NCBI GenBank assembly: GCA_045119215.1
Contig: JBGVDD010000154.1
Coordinates: forward strand, 1 to 64,000
Direction: 5' to 3'
Length of the DNA: 64,000 nucleotides
Origin: RUG11237 sp045119215
GTDB taxonomy: Bacteria > Bacillota > Clostridia > Lachnospirales > Lachnospiraceae
Of the stretch, positions 44,439 through 53,648 are shown piece by piece. How positions within the stretch are numbered: the stretch's first letter is position 1; each line of letters starts with the position of its first letter. A model generated the notes under the pieces. It did no database searches, was not told the DNA's origin, and saw only the letters and a list, made by a program, of their open reading frames with translations. The translations under genes were made by a program, and so were the position numbers.

Positions 44439-45980
44439 CTATCTTGTAAAGTAGTTTTGGTAAAGTTTCCCTGCTATAGGGACTGCATATTCGCTACCCG
44501 AACCAGCACCCTCCACAATAATGGTTGTAACAATACTTTTTCCATCCTTGGTAGCATATCCAGTATACCAGGAATGACTTTTCCCCTTTTCAGTTCCGTA
44601 TTCTGCAGAACCAGTTTTTCCATAAGCCTCATAACCAGATGTATTTAATTTGCTTGCAGTTCCCTCTGTCACAACACCACGCATCAATTTCTGCAAAGCC
44701 TCCGCTTCCTGGGTTGTCATTAGTTTAGCCATTTCTTTAGAATGATATTCTTTTATTACAGTACCTGAATAATTCTGAACTGAATCAATAAAATATGGCT
44801 TCATTAAAATACCATTATTAGCAATTGCAGAAGTAATCAGAGCCATATGTAATGGTGTCATTTGTGTCTTTCCCTGACCAATAGATGTCTGCATCACTTC
44901 GTCAGCATCTAAGGTTTCAGAGATTGTCACACTACTCTGTTTATAAGAGAAGGACAATGGCAGTTTTTGATTAAACAGCAAACCATCACAGGTTTCTCTA
45001 AATTTATTTCTATCCAGGGACAAACCAATATTTGCAAAAGAAGAGTTACATGATTTTGCAAAAGATGTTGGTAAATCCACTGTGCCATGAGTTTTATTGT
45101 GATAACAGTTAATTGTTACATCATCCTTTGTAATACTGCTGGTACAATCATAACTATAATTCTCATAATTTTTATTTTGCCTGATATATGCTAACGCTGT
45201 AATGATTTTAAAGGTGGACCCTGGGGGATACACACCATGAGTTACACGATTCAGCAAAGGACTGTCCTGGGCACTGTTTTCATGCAGACTTGACCAGGTA
45301 CTTTCAATTTCATCAGGATTGTAATCTGGTTTAGAGACCATAGCAAGGATTTTCCCACTTTCCGGTTCCATAACAATGACAGCACCTTTATACTTTCCTA
45401 AAGAATCATAGGCTATTCGCTGTAATTGCACATCCAATGTAGATACTACATCATCCCCTATATTTTTTTCCCCCTTTATGGTGTTCTTAATTCGTTCCAA
45501 AAGAAAGGCATGGGAATCCAACAATTTAAAATTAGCATTTAATTCAATTCCAGCCTTTCCCTTTGCAGAATATCCTACCACATGGGCGAACATTCTATCA
45601 TACGGGTATTCCCTGGTTTCTGAGCCGTCTCCTGCTACATTTGTCTGAGCCAAAATAGTCCCATCATTGGCCAAAATCTTTCCCCTTATAATCTTCTCTG
45701 CAAAAATATCCTGTCTTTTATTATAAGAGCTATTGATTGTTTCTGGTGCACATACTGCATTATAATAAACCATGTATCCTAACATACCTACAAATATTCC
45801 TACAAATACATAGGTAACAAACATAATATACTTTGCATTGGGATTCTTTATTTTTTTCCCTGAGTTTCTTTCAAGATCATATTCTTCTTCTCTTTCCTGA
45901 TACTCATACGGATTTTCTTCATACTCTCTATAATGCTCTCTATCCATATTTAAATTTCTTCTTCTTCTTCTGCTTTTCAT
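44439..45980 (-). CDS. Penicillin-binding protein transpeptidase (PbpA/class B, FtsI-like)
   Basis: D,D-transpeptidase cross-linking peptidoglycan. The 513-aa protein has an unusual basic/acidic N-terminus (RRRRRNLN then EEREEEYD-like), one transmembrane helix (about 50-70), a dimer region, and the three active-site motifs: STFK (PPGSTFKI), SxN (SCNSS), and KTG (YGKTGSAEYG). Its ATG overlaps the FtsW/RodA gene stop by 4 bp, so the glycosyltransferase and its transpeptidase are coupled. FtsI versus PbpA cannot be told apart by eye; I prefer PbpA-like for its small size and RodA partner. Confidence 0.92.
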   Translation of the reverse strand: MKSRRRRRNLNMDREHYREYEENPYEYQEREEEYDLERNSGKKIKNPNAKYIMFVTYVFVGIFVGMLGYMVYYNAVCAPETINSSYNKRQDIFAEKIIRGKILANDGTILAQTNVAGDGSETREYPYDRMFAHVVGYSAKGKAGIELNANFKLLDSHAFLLERIKNTIKGEKNIGDDVVSTLDVQLQRIAYDSLGKYKGAVIVMEPESGKILAMVSKPDYNPDEIESTWSSLHENSAQDSPLLNRVTHGVYPPGSTFKIITALAYIRQNKNYENYSYDCTSSITKDDVTINCYHNKTHGTVDLPTSFAKSCNSSFANIGLSLDRNKFRETCDGLLFNQKLPLSFSYKQSSVTISETLDADEVMQTSIGQGKTQMTPLHMALITSAIANNGILMKPYFIDSVQNYSGTVIKEYHSKEMAKLMTTQEAEALQKLMRGVVTEGTASKLNTSGYEAYGKTGSAEYGTEKGKSHSWYTGYATKDGKSIVTTIIVEGAGSGSEYAVPIAGKLYQNYFTR

Positions 45981-47305
45981 TGATATTCCCCTCTTTCCAT
46001 TTCCTCACGTTCTCTTAACGAAATGTAGATTCCCTGCACAATAGCAAAAATAATCAATGTGCTAAAGCAAGAGCTTCCACCATAGCTAATCAAAGGCAAA
46101 GTTACTCCGGTAGATGGGATAAACTTCACTGCCCCTCCAATAGTCAAAAAAGTCTGAAAGCCCAAAACACAAGCTAACCCTGTAGCCACAAGACAAAAGA
46201 ACTGATTTCTTGTTCTTAAAGAAGCTTGTAAAAATGCCACAAAACAACACAAGTAAATCATCACCACACAGATAGAAAATAAAATTCCAAACTCCTCCGA
46301 GATTGCAGAGAAGATAAAATCCTCCTCTACAACCGGAATTAATTTTGGATATCCTCCATACAATCCCATTCCAAACCAGCCACCAGTTCCAATGGCAAAT
46401 AAAGACTGAGTGACTTGATACCCCTCATTGTCAATTACACTAAAGGGATCTAAAAAGGCAATAACTCTTACTTGTACATGACGAAACAGAAAATACGCCA
46501 AAACTGCAGCTATGCACCCTGCTAATGTAACTACAGAAAAATACAATATACGATGGGTGGCAACTAAAACCATAAAAAGGTAGGCAATAAAAAAGATAAG
46601 CGCACTACCCAAATCCTTTGAGACTACCAAAATAATTACATGTAGTCCTGCAAAGACACTTGTAATTCCAATTTGATATAGTTCTTTCGACTTTGCAAGC
46701 ATGGAAGCAATAAAAAAAACATAAATTATCTTTACAAATTCAGAAGGCTGAACTCCAATTCCTGCAACCTCAAAAGAAAGTTTCGCTCCATAAGTAACCT
46801 GTCCAATAATAAACACCAAAGCAAGCAATATAATGCCCGTCACTGCATATACCCATGTAAACTCCTCCAATTGATGAAATTTTCGAAAAACATAAGGTAC
46901 GACCATTGTGATAAGCGATGAAACTGCAGCTATTTCAAACTGTCTCACTGCCTTTGGAAAACTTAGTCTCGCCAGCATAATACTGCCAATCATTAATAAC
47001 ATACACATATTATTCAACAGCAATTTAGAAGCTTTGGGATAAATAACTCTATACAAAACAAACAAGGCAACAAAGAATATTAGTTGTGCAAGGTAAAATA
47101 CTACCATCTGTCCATCCATTGTCCTTAAATACAGCAACCCAAAACACAAGCCGTGAAACAAAAACATAATAACTCGCTGTGTAAATGCCAGCTTATTCTT
47201 TCTTCGTTCTGTTTTTGCAGAGGCGCTTCGAAAAGCATAGATAGTATATACAGCTATCATTATAATAAATATATATTTCATAAATTCTGTTAATAAATTT
47301 AACAT
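45977..47305 (-). CDS. FtsW/RodA/SpoVE (SEDS) peptidoglycan polymerase
   Basis: Lipid II glycosyltransferase of the SEDS family. The 442-aa protein has about ten transmembrane segments, and the family motifs GVQPSEFVKI mid-protein, FSAISEEFGI, and GVTLPLISYGGSS near the C-terminus. It lies between the U32 gene and the penicillin-binding protein. RodA and FtsW types are not separable without alignment. Confidence 0.92.
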   Translation of the reverse strand: MLNLLTEFMKYIFIIMIAVYTIYAFRSASAKTERRKNKLAFTQRVIMFLFHGLCFGLLYLRTMDGQMVVFYLAQLIFFVALFVLYRVIYPKASKLLLNNMCMLLMIGSIMLARLSFPKAVRQFEIAAVSSLITMVVPYVFRKFHQLEEFTWVYAVTGIILLALVFIIGQVTYGAKLSFEVAGIGVQPSEFVKIIYVFFIASMLAKSKELYQIGITSVFAGLHVIILVVSKDLGSALIFFIAYLFMVLVATHRILYFSVVTLAGCIAAVLAYFLFRHVQVRVIAFLDPFSVIDNEGYQVTQSLFAIGTGGWFGMGLYGGYPKLIPVVEEDFIFSAISEEFGILFSICVVMIYLCCFVAFLQASLRTRNQFFCLVATGLACVLGFQTFLTIGGAVKFIPSTGVTLPLISYGGSSCFSTLIIFAIVQGIYISLREREEMERGEYQ

Positions 47306-47318
47306 GAATATACCTCCA

Positions 47319-49541
47319 TTACTCTACTCCTTTTTTCATATGTCCCCTAGTGAACTCTGGCAAAATTTTATCTTCATTTTCCCATACATTTTTCGAAAAT
47401 GCCTCCAAAATTTCTAAGGTCTTCTTACCATTTTCTACTGTAAACATTAACCGCAGTGTATTACACTTTAACATTTCCACCTGCTTCTTTGCCCCTAAAA
47501 GTGACAAAGGAATTCCATTACGAATCACATTATAACAATAATCGCAGTAATTGCTCACCAAAAATTTCTTATTGTATCTGTCTTTTAAGGTAATCATTTT
47601 TTTAGAAATACTATCACAGCCTTGGAAAGTTTTATTTACACACTGTGCTGTTGTCATAAACGGAATATGCCCGTACACACATAATATCCCCTGTTCCAGT
47701 TTTAAATCCCTCATCTCATAGAGATTTAATTCCAATGGATAGGTAATCCTATGAACTCCGTTTTTCTCATAAAATTCCACTGCACTTTTGTTAAAGACAT
47801 ACATATTAAATTCTGTAATGATTTCTCCCAAATATCCAGATACCTTTAACCACTGAAGTTCTTCATAATTCTTCACAACCATACCTGTAAATCCAAGCTG
47901 CAATAACTTCCCTGAGATTTTGTCAAATTTTTTCCGGGTGCTTTCCCGAAAAATTGCAGGTAGCATAAAATAAACATCCAAAGTTTTAGGAATTCTATTA
48001 TCAAGTAAGCTTTTAAACTGTCTAATATAGTCTTTTTCATCTTCAAGAGAAAACATACTACAGTCAAGATAAACCGCTGAAAGTTTTTCCGTCTTCGCTT
48101 GCAAAACTGCTTCTAGCTGTTCCTTTGTTTCCAAAGAGACATGTAATTTATATTCTGAATGATTTTTACAAGCTCTACTGTCTTCTACACCGAAATGTTC
48201 CATTGTTTTCTTTGATTTATCATAGCTGTCCTTCTGTCTCTTGTATGGCTCTAAAATCCTGGTCGTCAATTCATCCAAAGCCTGTCTGCGAATTTCATTT
48301 AACCCTTGCAGTGGAACAAAAACCTCTCCCTTCATATCAACCTTTAGTTCTCCAAACTCAAATAAAGTACCACCTGTTTTCTTCATCTGCTTTTCAATTT
48401 TTTCCATTGTCATTGGCTGATTTTTAGCTCTTTCCACTATATTTCCACTGACATGAACCTGATGTTCCCCCATTGTAACCCAAAATTCTAAATTTTCACC
48501 TTGGAAAACTTTTAATTTTCCCGAAATATTTTTCTGTTTCGGACCAGTACAGTACTTTTCAGTAATTCTGTGAAATAGTTCTTCCTCTCCCATACGATAT
48601 GCCGGATTCGTAAGACTCAACATTTCTTTTCCATTGTGTTGTTTGTAGTAGCCCTTAGAATTTCCACTTCTACTGTATAAATTCAAAAGCTGCTCTATAT
48701 CTGCTCCATCAACCTTATAGTTATCTGGATTATTTAAATACAAGTCAATATACTTTCGGTAAATCTCAACTACACCGGCCCCATACTCCATACGCTTCAT
48801 CCTTCCTTCTATCTTGAAGGATGTAATTCCAGCATCAATAAGCTGCGGAAGATACTGTACTGTCATCATATCTTTTAAACTTAATGGATACACCTGATCT
48901 TTTCCACAAATTCTTTTATTTTCTTGGTAGGCCTGGTAAGGAAGCCGGCATGGTTGAGCACATCTTCCACGATTACCACTTCGTCCTCCCAAAAAGCTAC
49001 TAAACAGACACTGACCCGAATAACAATAGCAAATTGCCCCATGAACAAAACATTCCACTTCAATGTTCGTATTCCTACAAACATGTTCTACTTCCCGTAA
49101 GGAAAGTTCCCTTGCCAGAACCACCCGTTCTACTCCATGTTCCTCCCAGAATTTTGCTCCCAATTCCCCTGTAAGAGTCATTTGTGTACTAGCATGAATT
49201 GGTAACCCCGGAAAATACTCCTGAATGAACTTCACCACACCCACATCCTGAACTATCACCGCATCTAAGCCTGCTTCGTAATAGGGCAGCAAATACTGGT
49301 ACAATTCTTTCTGTAGCTCTTTTTCCTTTAATAAGGTATTGATTGTCATATGTACTTTTTTTCCATGAAAATGAGCATATTGAATACCTTCAATTAATTT
49401 TTCCTGTTCCGGATTGTCTGCATATGCACGGGCACCAAACTTTTGTCCCCCTATATACACCGCATCCGCTCCTGCATTGATGGCTGCCACCAATCCTTCA
49501 TAAGAACCTGCTGGTGCCAACAGTTCAACCGTTCTTGTCAT
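47319..49541 (-). CDS. Peptidase U32 family protein with two cysteine clusters
   Basis: A 740-aa U32 protein. The first U32 module (about 1-330) has LLAPAGSYEGLVAAINAGADAVYIGG at the N-terminus and the Cys cluster CYCYSGQCLFSSFLGGRSGNRGRC near 165-200 (given in part). A second, degenerate part includes CDYCYNVIRNGIPLSL near residue 690. Relatives such as RlhA and TrhP act in RNA hydroxylation, so the 'collagenase' name is historical. The two clusters suggest iron-sulphur binding. It lies between zapA and ftsW. Confidence 0.88.
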   Translation of the reverse strand: MTRTVELLAPAGSYEGLVAAINAGADAVYIGGQKFGARAYADNPEQEKLIEGIQYAHFHGKKVHMTINTLLKEKELQKELYQYLLPYYEAGLDAVIVQDVGVVKFIQEYFPGLPIHASTQMTLTGELGAKFWEEHGVERVVLARELSLREVEHVCRNTNIEVECFVHGAICYCYSGQCLFSSFLGGRSGNRGRCAQPCRLPYQAYQENKRICGKDQVYPLSLKDMMTVQYLPQLIDAGITSFKIEGRMKRMEYGAGVVEIYRKYIDLYLNNPDNYKVDGADIEQLLNLYSRSGNSKGYYKQHNGKEMLSLTNPAYRMGEEELFHRITEKYCTGPKQKNISGKLKVFQGENLEFWVTMGEHQVHVSGNIVERAKNQPMTMEKIEKQMKKTGGTLFEFGELKVDMKGEVFVPLQGLNEIRRQALDELTTRILEPYKRQKDSYDKSKKTMEHFGVEDSRACKNHSEYKLHVSLETKEQLEAVLQAKTEKLSAVYLDCSMFSLEDEKDYIRQFKSLLDNRIPKTLDVYFMLPAIFRESTRKKFDKISGKLLQLGFTGMVVKNYEELQWLKVSGYLGEIITEFNMYVFNKSAVEFYEKNGVHRITYPLELNLYEMRDLKLEQGILCVYGHIPFMTTAQCVNKTFQGCDSISKKMITLKDRYNKKFLVSNYCDYCYNVIRNGIPLSLLGAKKQVEMLKCNTLRLMFTVENGKKTLEILEAFSKNVWENEDKILPEFTRGHMKKGVE

Positions 49542-49565
49542 AATCTCTCCTTATTTATGTAGAAA

Positions 49566-49586
49566 ATGGCTGTCTAAGACAGCCAT
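49566..49586 (-). terminator. Possible attenuator or terminator between zapA and the U32 gene
   Basis: ATGGCTGTCT (49566-49575), one central base, AGACAGCCAT (49577-49586); minus strand continues TTTCTACAT. Weak T-run, so partial termination is possible. Confidence 0.42.
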
Positions 49587-49610
49587 AAATTCTATATCAC
49601 ATCTATTTCT

Positions 49611-50033
49611 TTATTTTTCATCCACAAGCGCTTTATAAACTTCTAACTCTTCCTCCAGAGACGCTATCTTTTGTTCCAGTTCTGTTACTTGTTTTTGCAA
49701 TTCTGTCTCTGTCTTTTCCGTGGTTTCCGCCTTAATCTGAGTCGAGATAACTTCATGCTTTAAATCATAAATTTCCTTGTCTTTGCTTTCAATTTCGTTT
49801 TCTAAAATATCCAACTGCTGTTTTGCCTTAAAATAATCATCTGCAATGCTTAACTGAATCAGGGTAGCTTGCAAATCATAGGACTGTTTACGAAAGGGCT
49901 CTGACTCCTTCATCTCTGTCAGCTTCCCATTAACATAATTTGCGATTTTTTGCAAATACTCTTCACTTTCATATCCACTTAATGTATATATTCTTCCGCC
50001 AATCAAAACCTGTGCAGTAACCTTTTCCGCCAT
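49611..50033 (-). CDS. zapA: Cell division protein ZapA
   Basis: Crosslinks FtsZ filaments. The 140-aa protein has a ZapA head (about 1-70, with GGRIYTLSGYESEEYLQKIANYV) and a long coiled coil (about 65-135, TELQKQVTELEQKI). It is longer than the usual 90-110 aa because of the coil. The ATG at MAEKV has an AGAGG site; an extension of 11 codons upstream overlaps that site. It is the first gene of a division run followed by U32, SEDS and PBP genes. Confidence 0.9.
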   Translation of the reverse strand: MAEKVTAQVLIGGRIYTLSGYESEEYLQKIANYVNGKLTEMKESEPFRKQSYDLQATLIQLSIADDYFKAKQQLDILENEIESKDKEIYDLKHEVISTQIKAETTEKTETELQKQVTELEQKIASLEEELEVYKALVDEK

Positions 50034-50089
50034 AATACTCATCCTCTCCACTTCACAGCCATACATTCCTAAATCTGTACTGCTGTTTT

Positions 50090-50138
50090 GCTTATACTTT
50101 GACTAATTTAGTATAAGCCATCGTTAAAAATTAGTCAA
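50090..50138 (-). promoter_or_regulatory. Inverted repeats overlapping the zapA promoter
   Basis: TTGACTAATTT (minus strand; 50128-50138) is repeated in inverted form at 50099-50109. A second inverted repeat, GCTTATACT (50110-50118) with its complement (50090-50098), overlaps the -10. The two pairings exclude each other. The site resembles an operator around a promoter. Confidence 0.55.
50110..50138 (-). promoter_or_regulatory. Sigma-A promoter of zapA, embedded in the ruvB stop
   Basis: TTGACT (50133-50138), 17 bp, TATACT (50110-50115) on the minus strand. The -35 box overlaps the last codons of ruvB (Leu-Asp-stop). Confidence 0.75.
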
Positions 50139-51120
50139 GGGAAACATGGCTCCTGCCCAACTCTGTAATCTTCCTTCCCTTAGGGGTTCTGTCAATCAAT
50201 CCATTCTTAATCAAATACGGTTCATAAACCTCTTCTATCGTTCCGGAATCCTCACCAATAGCGGCCGCTAAGGTATCTAGTCCTACGGGGCCTCCCTGAA
50301 ACTTCACGGCAATGGTTGATAAAATATTCCTATCCATCTGGTCCAAACCTAGCTTGTCTACCTCCAGTAAATCCAGTGCAAAGCAGGCTACCTGTTCAGT
50401 AATCACTCCATCATACTTCACCTGGGCAAAATCTCTTACCCTGCGCAGTAACCTATTGGCTAGTCTTGGAGTTCCTCTGGAACGTCTCGCCATCTCCATA
50501 GCTCCTTTTTTTTCAATTTCTACATCCAGCACCTTTGCTGAGTGCATTATAATTGTTGTTAATTCCTCGGTAGAATAAAATTCTAACTTGCTAACCACAC
50601 CAAATCTATCCCTTAAAGGTGCCGTCAAGAGTCCTGCCCGAGTGGTTGCTCCTACCAAAGTAAATTTTGGTAAATCCAAACGCACCGATCTGGCTCCTGT
50701 ACCTTTTCCTATCATTATATCAATGGCATAATCTTCCATTGCTGGATATAAAACTTCCTCCACCTGTCGATTGAGCCGATGGATTTCGTCTACAAATAAC
50801 AAATCTCCCTCCTGAAGATTATTTAAAATAGCTGCCATCTCTCCAGGTTTTTCAATGGCTGGTCCAGAGGTAACCTTCATATTAACTCCCATCTCGTTGG
50901 CAATTATTCCTGCCAACGTGGTTTTTCCCAATCCCGGAGGTCCATAAAAAAGCACATGATCTAATGCTTCCTGTCTCTGTTTTGCGGCCTCAATAAATAT
51001 TTTTAAGGTTTCCTTTGCCTTCACCTGTCCAATATATTCTGTTAAGCTTTGGGGTCTCAAGCTTCCCTCTAATCTTTTATCTTCCTCCAAGACCTCGGTT
51101 GTGATAACTCTTCTTGCCAT
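50131..51120 (-). CDS. ruvB: Holliday junction branch migration ATPase RuvB
   Basis: AAA+ motor of the RuvAB complex. The 329-aa protein has Walker A YGPPGLGKTTLAG, Walker B LFVDEIHRL, the RLDLPKFTLVGATTRAG sensor region and the C-terminal winged helix. An AGGAG site precedes the ATG. It follows ruvA by 15 bp. Confidence 0.97.
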   Translation of the reverse strand: MARRVITTEVLEEDKRLEGSLRPQSLTEYIGQVKAKETLKIFIEAAKQRQEALDHVLFYGPPGLGKTTLAGIIANEMGVNMKVTSGPAIEKPGEMAAILNNLQEGDLLFVDEIHRLNRQVEEVLYPAMEDYAIDIMIGKGTGARSVRLDLPKFTLVGATTRAGLLTAPLRDRFGVVSKLEFYSTEELTTIIMHSAKVLDVEIEKKGAMEMARRSRGTPRLANRLLRRVRDFAQVKYDGVITEQVACFALDLLEVDKLGLDQMDRNILSTIAVKFQGGPVGLDTLAAAIGEDSGTIEEVYEPYLIKNGLIDRTPKGRKITELGRSHVSLD

Positions 51121-51135
51121 AATAACTCCTGTTTC

Positions 51136-51735
51136 TTACAATAAATACTTTAACGCTGCCTTTAACACATCTTCCGTTGTCATTCCATCCTTTAATTCTA
51201 CATTTCTGACTGCCTTCAAACTCTCTGTCTGACCATATCCCAGCGCAGTTAGTGCCTGAACTGCTTCCGATTTCGCATCATCCTGCAAATCGCTTTCCTC
51301 TTCCTGGGATAGTTGAATTTGAAAAGCTTCATCCACTGAAATTTTATCCTTCAAATCCAGAATAATTCGACTAGCTGTCTTGGCTCCTACTCCCGGTGCC
51401 TGTGCAATGGCCTTTTTATCCTCTGCCAAAATTGCAAATCTCAATTCCTTTGGTGAAATGGTATTTAATATACTTAACCCCGCCTTGGGACCAATTCCAT
51501 TAACTGTAATCAAAAGTTTGAAGAATTCTAAATCTTCCTGATGAAAAAAACCATATAAAGTAATAGATTCCTCCTTCACATTCATATGGGTAAAGAGCTT
51601 CACGCTCCCCCCCATCGTTCTCATTCGTATCAATGCCTGACTGGTGCAATACACAATCATACCCACTCCATTCACGTCAATCACCGCATAATCGTCTCCC
51701 ACATCTGCAACTTCGCCTTTTACAAATCCAATCAT
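51136..51735 (-). CDS. ruvA: Holliday junction-binding protein RuvA
   Basis: Tetrameric four-way junction-binding protein. The 199-aa protein begins MIGFVKGEVADVG and shows domain II helix-hairpin-helix motifs (ITVNGIGPKAGLSIL and APGVGAKTASRIILDL) and the C-terminal UBA-like domain III (AVQALTALGYGQTESLKAV). Its ribosome site overlaps the stop of the upstream surface-protein gene, 9 bp away. Confidence 0.96.
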   Translation of the reverse strand: MIGFVKGEVADVGDDYAVIDVNGVGMIVYCTSQALIRMRTMGGSVKLFTHMNVKEESITLYGFFHQEDLEFFKLLITVNGIGPKAGLSILNTISPKELRFAILAEDKKAIAQAPGVGAKTASRIILDLKDKISVDEAFQIQLSQEEESDLQDDAKSEAVQALTALGYGQTESLKAVRNVELKDGMTTEDVLKAALKYLL

Positions 51736-51744
51736 TCTCTACTC

Positions 51745-53472
51745 CTATTCTACTTGATAAAACATAATAATTTTTCCAGTATAATTATTACATCCTTTTA
51801 CCACCACTGCAGCTTTTCCCGGATAAATATTATTGGCGTATCCTACACTAAAATCATTATTTTTTACCAATTCTGACTGATTGTTTATTACTTTAATCGC
51901 CGGCCTGACTTCTTTTCCTGTAGCTTTGTAGGCCCTTTCCACTCCTATCACCTGAGCGTTTGATAAATCAAGAGGTTCCACCTTTATCTTCACCGGAATT
52001 TCTTCTATAGATATAAAATTGTCCGTGTCTAATGGAATAAATTTTAAACTAAAGCTATTAACACCCACATCTCCAACCACCGTATCATCGGCTTGTTCAA
52101 AATAAAAGGTCCCATTGTCGCACTGTGGCAAAACAACCTGTGAGAGCGTCTGTCCATAGACAGCAGACAATGTGGCTGGTTTTGTAAATTTTGGCGTTGC
52201 TTTCTCTATAGTAAATTTTAAGGTCTTTTCCCCCTTATAATTATCCACTCCTTTAATAATCACAGAGCCAACCCCTGCGTTTACATTGTCCTTGTAAGTA
52301 ACAACATAATCCTTATCCTTTACCAGTTTTATTTCTCCATCCTTTAAATATACATTCTGAAGAAGCTCATCCCCTGTATAGGTCTTTAATTTCATCTCAG
52401 GAAATGTTACTGAGGAGATATCCTTTTTTGATACCTGAATATCTACCTGAATATCTTTTATAATATTATAATTCGCCTTATCTTGCGGAACAAAACGCAA
52501 AGCAAAGGAAGAATTTACTCCCACACTTCCTACACTAATACTCTGATTATACTCCCAAAGAAATGTGCCGTTATCTCTTTGGGGCAACTTGATATCTCCA
52601 AGACAATCTCTGTAAACTGCTTGTAGCGTTTCCATAGTTCCATAATCAGGATCTGCTTTCAAAATATTAAAAGTTTTCTGCACTTTTCCTGTATAATTTC
52701 CGATTCCTTCAATAGTACATATTGCAGTACCCGAATTGACATTATTGTCAAAAGTGATGGTATAGTCACGATCCTTCTCTAATATCCTTTCGCCTATACT
52801 CAATGTGGGCTCATATGTAATGGGTGACTGGCAATATACAGCATCTTGAATTCCTGAAATTTCCACATCACCGTCTGATATATTTTTGGGCTCCACCAGA
52901 ACCGTCACCATGAATTTTTCTACTTCATTATAATTATCCTGGTCATAAGGAGAGAATTTCAGATGATAATTGTGTTCTCCTGCCTCCTGGGGAACTGTGT
53001 TGGTATCCTCCCACCATTCAAACTCCCCATTATCTCTTTTAGGCAATACAATATCCCTTAAGCACTCCCCGTAAGTACCTGTAATCTGACCTACAATACC
53101 ATAATCCGGAGTAGCTTTCTCAATGGTAAAATGAACTATCCTGCTACCTTCATAATCCCCCAGACCTCTAATTAAAATAGACGCTTCCCCTGCATTCACG
53201 TTGGCAGTATAGATACATTCATAATCAACGTTTTCCCGCAAAGTTTCACCTTGATATTTTATGGTCAAATCCTGTTTCACTTCTCTGCCTGTATAAACTG
53301 CGTCTTCTATTCCAGTAATTACTAGTTCCTCTTCCGTCATTGTTTCAAAGTCAATCACATTGGAAGCATAACTATGTAATCTTATGGTAAAGACTGACGT
53401 GGCTGATACCGAAAGAGCCAGCACTGTTGCCATTGCTTTTATTTTTAAAGACGTATTCCCTGATTTGCTCAT
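51745..53472 (-). CDS. Secreted repeat protein with alternating Ig/MBG-like modules
   Basis: A 575-aa exported protein. The N-terminus is a signal sequence (about 1-36, KAMATVLALSVSATSVF). It then alternates two module types. Type A, four copies, follows the pattern VYxG...L..xDYxxxYxNNVNxG...I.GxGxYxG (seen near residues 50, 220, 390, 525). Type B, three copies, follows Y.Q.L...LP..DNG.F...D. and DxDN (near 130, 300, 465). No LPXTG, S-layer or catalytic motif. It is likely extracellular or wall-associated. The chosen ATG has an AGGGGG site 7 nt upstream. It sits 9 bp before ruvA behind a promoter at 53511-53539. Confidence 0.78.
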   Translation of the reverse strand: MSKSGNTSLKIKAMATVLALSVSATSVFTIRLHSYASNVIDFETMTEEELVITGIEDAVYTGREVKQDLTIKYQGETLRENVDYECIYTANVNAGEASILIRGLGDYEGSRIVHFTIEKATPDYGIVGQITGTYGECLRDIVLPKRDNGEFEWWEDTNTVPQEAGEHNYHLKFSPYDQDNYNEVEKFMVTVLVEPKNISDGDVEISGIQDAVYCQSPITYEPTLSIGERILEKDRDYTITFDNNVNSGTAICTIEGIGNYTGKVQKTFNILKADPDYGTMETLQAVYRDCLGDIKLPQRDNGTFLWEYNQSISVGSVGVNSSFALRFVPQDKANYNIIKDIQVDIQVSKKDISSVTFPEMKLKTYTGDELLQNVYLKDGEIKLVKDKDYVVTYKDNVNAGVGSVIIKGVDNYKGEKTLKFTIEKATPKFTKPATLSAVYGQTLSQVVLPQCDNGTFYFEQADDTVVGDVGVNSFSLKFIPLDTDNFISIEEIPVKIKVEPLDLSNAQVIGVERAYKATGKEVRPAIKVINNQSELVKNNDFSVGYANNIYPGKAAVVVKGCNNYTGKIIMFYQVE

Positions 53473-53510
53473 CTTCATTCCCCCTAGCATAATTTCTACA
53501 ATTTACATTC

Positions 53511-53539
53511 AGTATATCATATGTTTTTCTATCCGTCAC
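53511..53539 (-). promoter_or_regulatory. Probable promoter of the surface protein-ruvAB transcript
   Basis: GTGACG (53534-53539), 17 bp, TATACT (53511-53516) with an extended -10 TG (TGATATACT) on the minus strand. Confidence 0.55.
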
Positions 53540-53594
53540 TATTTTTTTGTATTTTTTCGAACATACGTTTATATTTAATGAAATTATTTCCACA

Positions 53595-53634
53595 AAAAAC
53601 ACCTCCAATGTCCCTACCGAGACATTAGAGGTGC
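53595..53634 (-). terminator. Intrinsic terminator after ilvC
   Basis: A 13-bp stem on the minus strand (53622-53634 with 53601-53613, one G-U pair) with an 8-nt loop, followed by six T. Confidence 0.87.
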
Positions 53635-53648
53635 CTTTATGTAAAAGA

